Shown: in pieces, positions 5,315-8,172 of the stretch
How positions within the stretch are numbered: position 1 is the stretch's first letter
Layout of the letters: every line of letters begins with the position of its first letter
Assembly: GCA_023411175.1 (NCBI GenBank)
Contig: JAEYPB010000048.1
Span: 1 to 8,172 of the forward strand
Source of the DNA: Bacillota bacterium
Lineage (GTDB): Bacteria; Bacillota; Clostridia; Christensenellales; Aristaeellaceae
Direction: 5' to 3'
DNA length: 8,172 bases
Translations under genes and position numbers: made by a program
The notes under the pieces: model-generated
What the model saw: the letters and a program-made list of their open reading frames with translations, nothing else
What the model was told of the DNA's origin: nothing
Database searches by the model: none

Positions 5315-6385
5315 CTAATCGCCCAGCCCCTGAAGACGGGCGGAGGGGTCGGCGTTCAGCGACAGGTCGGCCAGCGCACCGGCCATCAGGCGGTAGAAGG
5401 CGGCACTGCCGATCATCTCCGCGTTGTCGGTGCAGAGCCTGGGGGGCGGCAGAAAGACCTCGAGCCCCGCCGCGGCAGCTTCGCGCTCCAGCGACCGCCG
5501 AAGCAGCATGTTGGCCGCCACGCCGCCCGCCGCCGCCACGCGCTTCGCACCGGAATCCACGGCGGCGCGCACCGTCTTTTCCACAAGCATCGAGACTACC
5601 GCTTTCCGGAAAGAAGCGGCAAACCCCGGCTGGTCGATGGGCTTTCCCTGCTGGCGGAGCGTGTGGGCCTGGTTGATCACCGCGGTCTTCAGCCCGCTGA
5701 AGGAGAAGTCGTAAGGCCCCTGGGTGGAAACCCTGGGGAAGTGATACGCCCCGTCGTCTCCAGTCTCCGCCAATTTGTCGAGGAGCGGCCCTCCGGGATA
5801 GGGGATGTCCAGCACCCGGGCAACCTTGTCAAAGGCCTCGCCCGCGGCGTCGTCCATCGTCCGCCCCAGAAGCCGGTACGCGCCGTAGCGCTCCACAAAG
5901 ACGATGTGGCTATGCCCGCCCGACGCGACGAGGCAGGCGAAGGGCGGCTCCAACTCCGGGTGCGCCAGGTAGTTTGCGCTGACGTGCCCCTCAATGTGGT
6001 TGACGGGGATCAGCGGCAGATTCCGCGCGTAGGCGAAAGCCTTTGCCCAGCTGACGCCTGTCAAGAGCGCACCCACGAGGCCCGGGCCGAACGTGACCGC
6101 CACCGCATCGATTTCTTCCATATTTAGCTGCGCCCGGGCAAGCGCCTCTCTCGCCAGGGGATCGAGGGCCGAGACGTGCATGCGCGACGCAATCTCCGGT
6201 ACCACGCCGCCGTACAGCGCATGGGTGCCGATCTGGGACGCCACCACACCAGAGAGCACCTGACGCCCGTCCCGGACCACGGCGATCGCGGTTTCGTCGC
6301 AGGATGTCTCGACGGCCAGGATGGTCGCCCGCCCTCTTTCCCGAAGCGCTTCCGCCTTTTTTTGCGCGGTATCTCGGTAGCTCAC
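5315..6385 (-). CDS. tsaD: tRNA N6-adenosine threonylcarbamoyltransferase TsaD (Kae1/Gcp family)
   Basis: This 356-residue enzyme transfers the threonylcarbamoyl group from threonylcarbamoyl-AMP to A37 of ANN-decoding tRNAs (t6A), acting with TsaB and TsaE in bacteria. The ASKHA-fold motifs are in order: ILAVETSCDETAIAVV (22-37), GGVVPEIASRMH (59-70), the metal-binding HIEGH (H130 and H134), ASGGHSH (154-160), DDAAGEAFDKVAR (178-190), GGVAANMLLR (287-296) and CTDNAEMIG (318-326). The start is GTG at 6385, fixed by AAGGAGG (6400-6394) 8 nt upstream. This adds about 20 mostly charged residues before the conserved fold, compared with a handful in E. coli. The GTG overlaps the stop of the upstream membrane-protein gene (GTGA), so the two are coupled. 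tsaB and tsaE are not in the window. Confidence 0.96.
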   Translation of the reverse strand: MSYRDTAQKKAEALRERGRATILAVETSCDETAIAVVRDGRQVLSGVVASQIGTHALYGGVVPEIASRMHVSALDPLAREALARAQLNMEEIDAVAVTFGPGLVGALLTGVSWAKAFAYARNLPLIPVNHIEGHVSANYLAHPELEPPFACLVASGGHSHIVFVERYGAYRLLGRTMDDAAGEAFDKVARVLDIPYPGGPLLDKLAETGDDGAYHFPRVSTQGPYDFSFSGLKTAVINQAHTLRQQGKPIDQPGFAASFRKAVVSMLVEKTVRAAVDSGAKRVAAAGGVAANMLLRRSLEREAAAAGLEVFLPPPRLCTDNAEMIGSAAFYRLMAGALADLSLNADPSARLQGLGD

Positions 6386-7101
6386 GCTGTCTTCCTCCTT
6401 TTGGGCAACCGGTGAAACGCCGCCGGCAGCGCCCAGAGCGCGGCCAGCGCCGCCTGTACGATCAGCATCCGCCCCGCCGCGCGAACCGCAACCGCGGCAA
6501 AGAACTTCTCCGGCAGCATGCGGATCATCAGATCCGTCGCCGGGTTCAGCTGCCAGAGGTCATTTCGGAACAGGAGCCTGTGGAAACCCGAGAATACGAC
6601 GTTAAAGTCAAGAGCGGCCCAGACAGCCACAAACGCCGTCAGCGCCAGCCAGAAGCCCTGCCCGACTCCGCCCGCGACGGCGAGCCGTCTTGCCCAGCCA
6701 CTTCCAATAAGCCCGAGGGCCGTCAGCATGAGCCCCGGCAGAAGAAGCCCCCATGTCAGGCGGCGCTCCAGCCGGAAGAGCTCGAGCACATCCTTCATGT
6801 GGTCCACTTCCCGCTGGTTGAAGACCGGCTGCTCCGCGCCGTTCACGACGGCGTCCATCGAAAGATCGCCCCGGTCCTCCTTCAGGTAATCCACCAGCAT
6901 GTCGCCGATCTCGGAGAGCGTCGCCCTGTCGACTCCGGCCGCCTCCGCGGAACCCAGCGCGTCGTAAAGGGTTTGATGGTACGCCCTGTCCAGCGCGCCC
7001 CACTCAAAGGCGGCGAGAAGCAGTGCGGGAACCACCAGCGCCATGCCCAGAATGCACAGCACCGTCTGCATCCTCCGCCATCCGGCGCGGCGTTTTCTCA
7101 C
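6382..7101 (-). CDS. TIGR01906/DUF1461-type integral membrane protein of unknown function
   Basis: This is a 239-residue protein with four predicted membrane helices: about residues 12-32, 116-134, 146-164 and 200-227. A soluble segment of about 80 residues between helices 1 and 2 contains FNQREVDHMKDV (94-105), and a charged tail ends PKRRKTA. The signature after helix 3 (173-201) includes FHRLLFRNDLWQLNPATDLM and MLPEKFF, which I recognise from the TIGR01906/DUF1461 family of firmicute membrane proteins; I know no established function. I chose GTG at 7101, 9 nt from AAAGGGG (7117-7111). A TTG directly upstream (7104) is almost equally possible. The stop overlaps the tsaD GTG by 4 nt, and prfB ends 80 nt upstream of this start. 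The pairing with tsaD suggests co-expression but does not reveal a role. Confidence 0.85.
   Translation of the reverse strand: MRKRRAGWRRMQTVLCILGMALVVPALLLAAFEWGALDRAYHQTLYDALGSAEAAGVDRATLSEIGDMLVDYLKEDRGDLSMDAVVNGAEQPVFNQREVDHMKDVLELFRLERRLTWGLLLPGLMLTALGLIGSGWARRLAVAGGVGQGFWLALTAFVAVWAALDFNVVFSGFHRLLFRNDLWQLNPATDLMIRMLPEKFFAAVAVRAAGRMLIVQAALAALWALPAAFHRLPKRRKTA
6394..6400 (-). promoter_or_regulatory. Ribosome binding site deciding the GTG start of tsaD
   Basis: AAGGAGG on the minus strand, inside the end of the membrane-protein gene, lies 8 nt before the GTG at 6385. It is an essentially perfect Shine-Dalgarno and supports the N-terminally extended TsaD. Confidence 0.8.
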
Positions 7102-7126
7102 CAAAATCGGCCCCTTTCAACAAGAC

Positions 7127-7165
7127 TTCGGTCTGTTTTTGACCGAAATCGTCAAAAACAGACCG
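7127..7165. repeat. 15-bp perfect inverted repeat with an alternative hairpin, after prfB
   Basis: CGGTCTGTTTTTGAC (7129-7143) and GTCAAAAACAGACCG (7151-7165) are perfect complements around a 7-nt loop. A second, mutually exclusive hairpin uses TTCGGTC (7127-7133) and GACCGAA (7141-7147), with a 7-nt loop. The repeat begins 16 nt beyond the prfB stop and ends just before the ribosome binding site of the membrane-protein gene. On the minus strand the longer stem is followed by AAGTCTTGTTG rather than a clean T run. It may be a terminator or attenuator, an mRNA stability element, or a protein-binding palindrome. Confidence 0.7.
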
Positions 7166-7181
7166 TTGTACTGTGTATGGC

Positions 7182-8172
7182 TTACAGCTTCTGCAGATAT
7201 GCGGTCACGAAGCCTTCGAGGTCTCCGTCCATGACCGCGCCGATGTCGCCCATCTCGTAGCCGGTGCGGTGGTCCTTGACCATCGTGTAGGGCTGGAACA
7301 CATAGGAGCGGATCTGGCTGCCCCATTCGATCTTTTTCAGTTCGCCCTTGATGTCGCCCATCTGCTCCTGCCGCTCGCGCTCCTTGAGCTCGGCCAGGCG
7401 CGCCCGCAGCATGCGGAAACAGGTTTCCTTGTTCTGAAGCTGTGACCGCTCGTTCTGGCACTGCACGACGATGTTCGTGGGCAGGTGGGTGATGCGCACG
7501 GCGGAGTCCGTCCGGTTGACGTGCTGGCCGCCCTTGCCCGAGGAGCGGTAGGTGTCGATGCGCAGGTCGTCCGATTTAATCTCGGTCTCGCCCGTGTCGT
7601 CGATGACCGGCGCCACGTCCAGCGAGGAGAACGACGTGTGCCGCCTGGCCGCGGAATCAAAGGGGGAGATGCGCACCAGCCGGTGCACGCCGCGCTCGCC
7701 CTTCAAAAAGCCGTAGGCGTAGTCGCCGCTGACTTCGAAGGTGACCGACTTGACGCCCGCCTCGTCGCCATCGAGATAGTCCAGCTCCTTGACGGCAAGC
7801 CCCATGCGCTCGGCAAAGCGCGTGTACATACGGTAGAGCATCTGGCACCAGTCCTGGGCCTCGGTGCCGCCGGCCCCCGCGTGCAGCGAAAGGATGCAGT
7901 CGTTCTGGTCGTATTCGCCGGAGAGTAGTGTGGTGAGCCGGAGCGACTCCAAATCCTTCTTCATCGACTCGATCTCGGCGGCGATTTCCGGCACCAGCGA
8001 CTGGTCGTCCTCCTCGTCGGCCAGACCGATCAGAACCTCCAGATCGTCCGCGCGGCTGTTCAGCGCCTTAAAGTGCGCGATGCGGGCTTCCACCGAATGC
8101 GCCTTCTGGTTGACCTTCTGCGCGCGGTCGATGTCGTCCCAGAAGCCGGGCGACGCCATGTCTTCCTGGTAT
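7182..8172 (-). CDS. prfB: Peptide chain release factor 2 (RF2), 5' end beyond window
   Basis: The frame remains open to the right edge (it reads YQEDMASPGFWDD across 8171-8133), so the start lies outside. RF2 recognises UGA and UAA stop codons and triggers peptide release in the ribosome. Numbering from the methionine at 8159, the visible 325 residues contain an N-terminal helical domain, GAGGTEAQDW (95-104), the stop-codon recognition tripeptide SPF (165-167, the RF2 type; RF1 has PxT), RRHTSFSS (172-179), the catalytic GGQ (210-212) and WGSQIRSYV (279-287). RF2 is usually about 365-370 residues, so around 40 are missing. In many bacteria prfB carries an in-frame UGA with a +1 programmed frameshift near codon 25; that site would be to the right and cannot be judged here. 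The gene ends with TAA at 7184-7182, before a strong inverted repeat. Confidence 0.96.
   Translation of the reverse strand, partial: YQEDMASPGFWDDIDRAQKVNQKAHSVEARIAHFKALNSRADDLEVLIGLADEEDDQSLVPEIAAEIESMKKDLESLRLTTLLSGEYDQNDCILSLHAGAGGTEAQDWCQMLYRMYTRFAERMGLAVKELDYLDGDEAGVKSVTFEVSGDYAYGFLKGERGVHRLVRISPFDSAARRHTSFSSLDVAPVIDDTGETEIKSDDLRIDTYRSSGKGGQHVNRTDSAVRITHLPTNIVVQCQNERSQLQNKETCFRMLRARLAELKERERQEQMGDIKGELKKIEWGSQIRSYVFQPYTMVKDHRTGYEMGDIGAVMDGDLEGFVTAYLQKL

Overview
This window looks like chromosomal DNA of a GC-rich Gram-positive bacterium (Bacillota, probably a clostridial lineage). The evidence is an adjacent mrnC-rlmB-rae1-sigH block leading to tuf, a SigH (Spo0H)-type sigma factor very close to the Bacillus protein, a Mini-RNase III, a Rae1/YacP NYN nuclease, strong AGGAGG-like ribosome binding sites, and frequent GTG/TTG starts. 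Every gene I can support is on the minus strand, so the window reads from its right end (prfB) to its left end (tuf). The long plus-strand open frames are antisense shadows of the real genes.

Region 1 (about 8172 to 5315) holds the 3' part of prfB (release factor 2), a 77-nt gap with a strong 15-bp inverted repeat, a four-helix TIGR01906/DUF1461-type membrane protein, and tsaD (tRNA t6A synthesis). The membrane protein and tsaD overlap by 4 nt (GTGA), so they are translationally coupled. Region 2 (5314 to about 4857) has no gene. It holds a dense cluster of DnaA boxes (two perfect TTATCCACA, three with one mismatch, and weaker ones) and, at its left end, a good sigma-A promoter with an extended -10.

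Region 3 (about 4844 to 579) is a compact operon from that promoter: rhaB (rhamnulokinase), mrnC, rlmB, rae1, sigH, with junctions that overlap by 4 nt or leave 4-nt gaps. Except for rhaB, the set is the conserved firmicute translation/RNA-metabolism block: 23S rRNA maturation (MrnC), 23S G2251 methylation (RlmB), ribosome-associated mRNA cleavage (Rae1) and the transition-phase sigma factor. A sugar kinase at the head of this operon is unusual. RlmB has a roughly 185-residue, Gly/Arg/Lys/Pro-rich N-terminal extension that includes four tandem 17-residue repeats.

Region 4 (578 to 1) holds a noncoding stretch with inverted repeats, a near-consensus promoter (TTGACA-N17-TACAAT), a tRNA-Gly(CCC) gene with encoded CCA, and the first 36 codons of tuf (EF-Tu). 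Together they suggest a tRNA-Gly-tuf transcript.

The genes mostly serve translation: release factor, tRNA modification, rRNA maturation and modification, ribosome-linked nuclease, tRNA and elongation factor. I found no clear novel defence or mobile system. The most interesting signal is the DnaA-box cluster between tsaD and the sigH operon.
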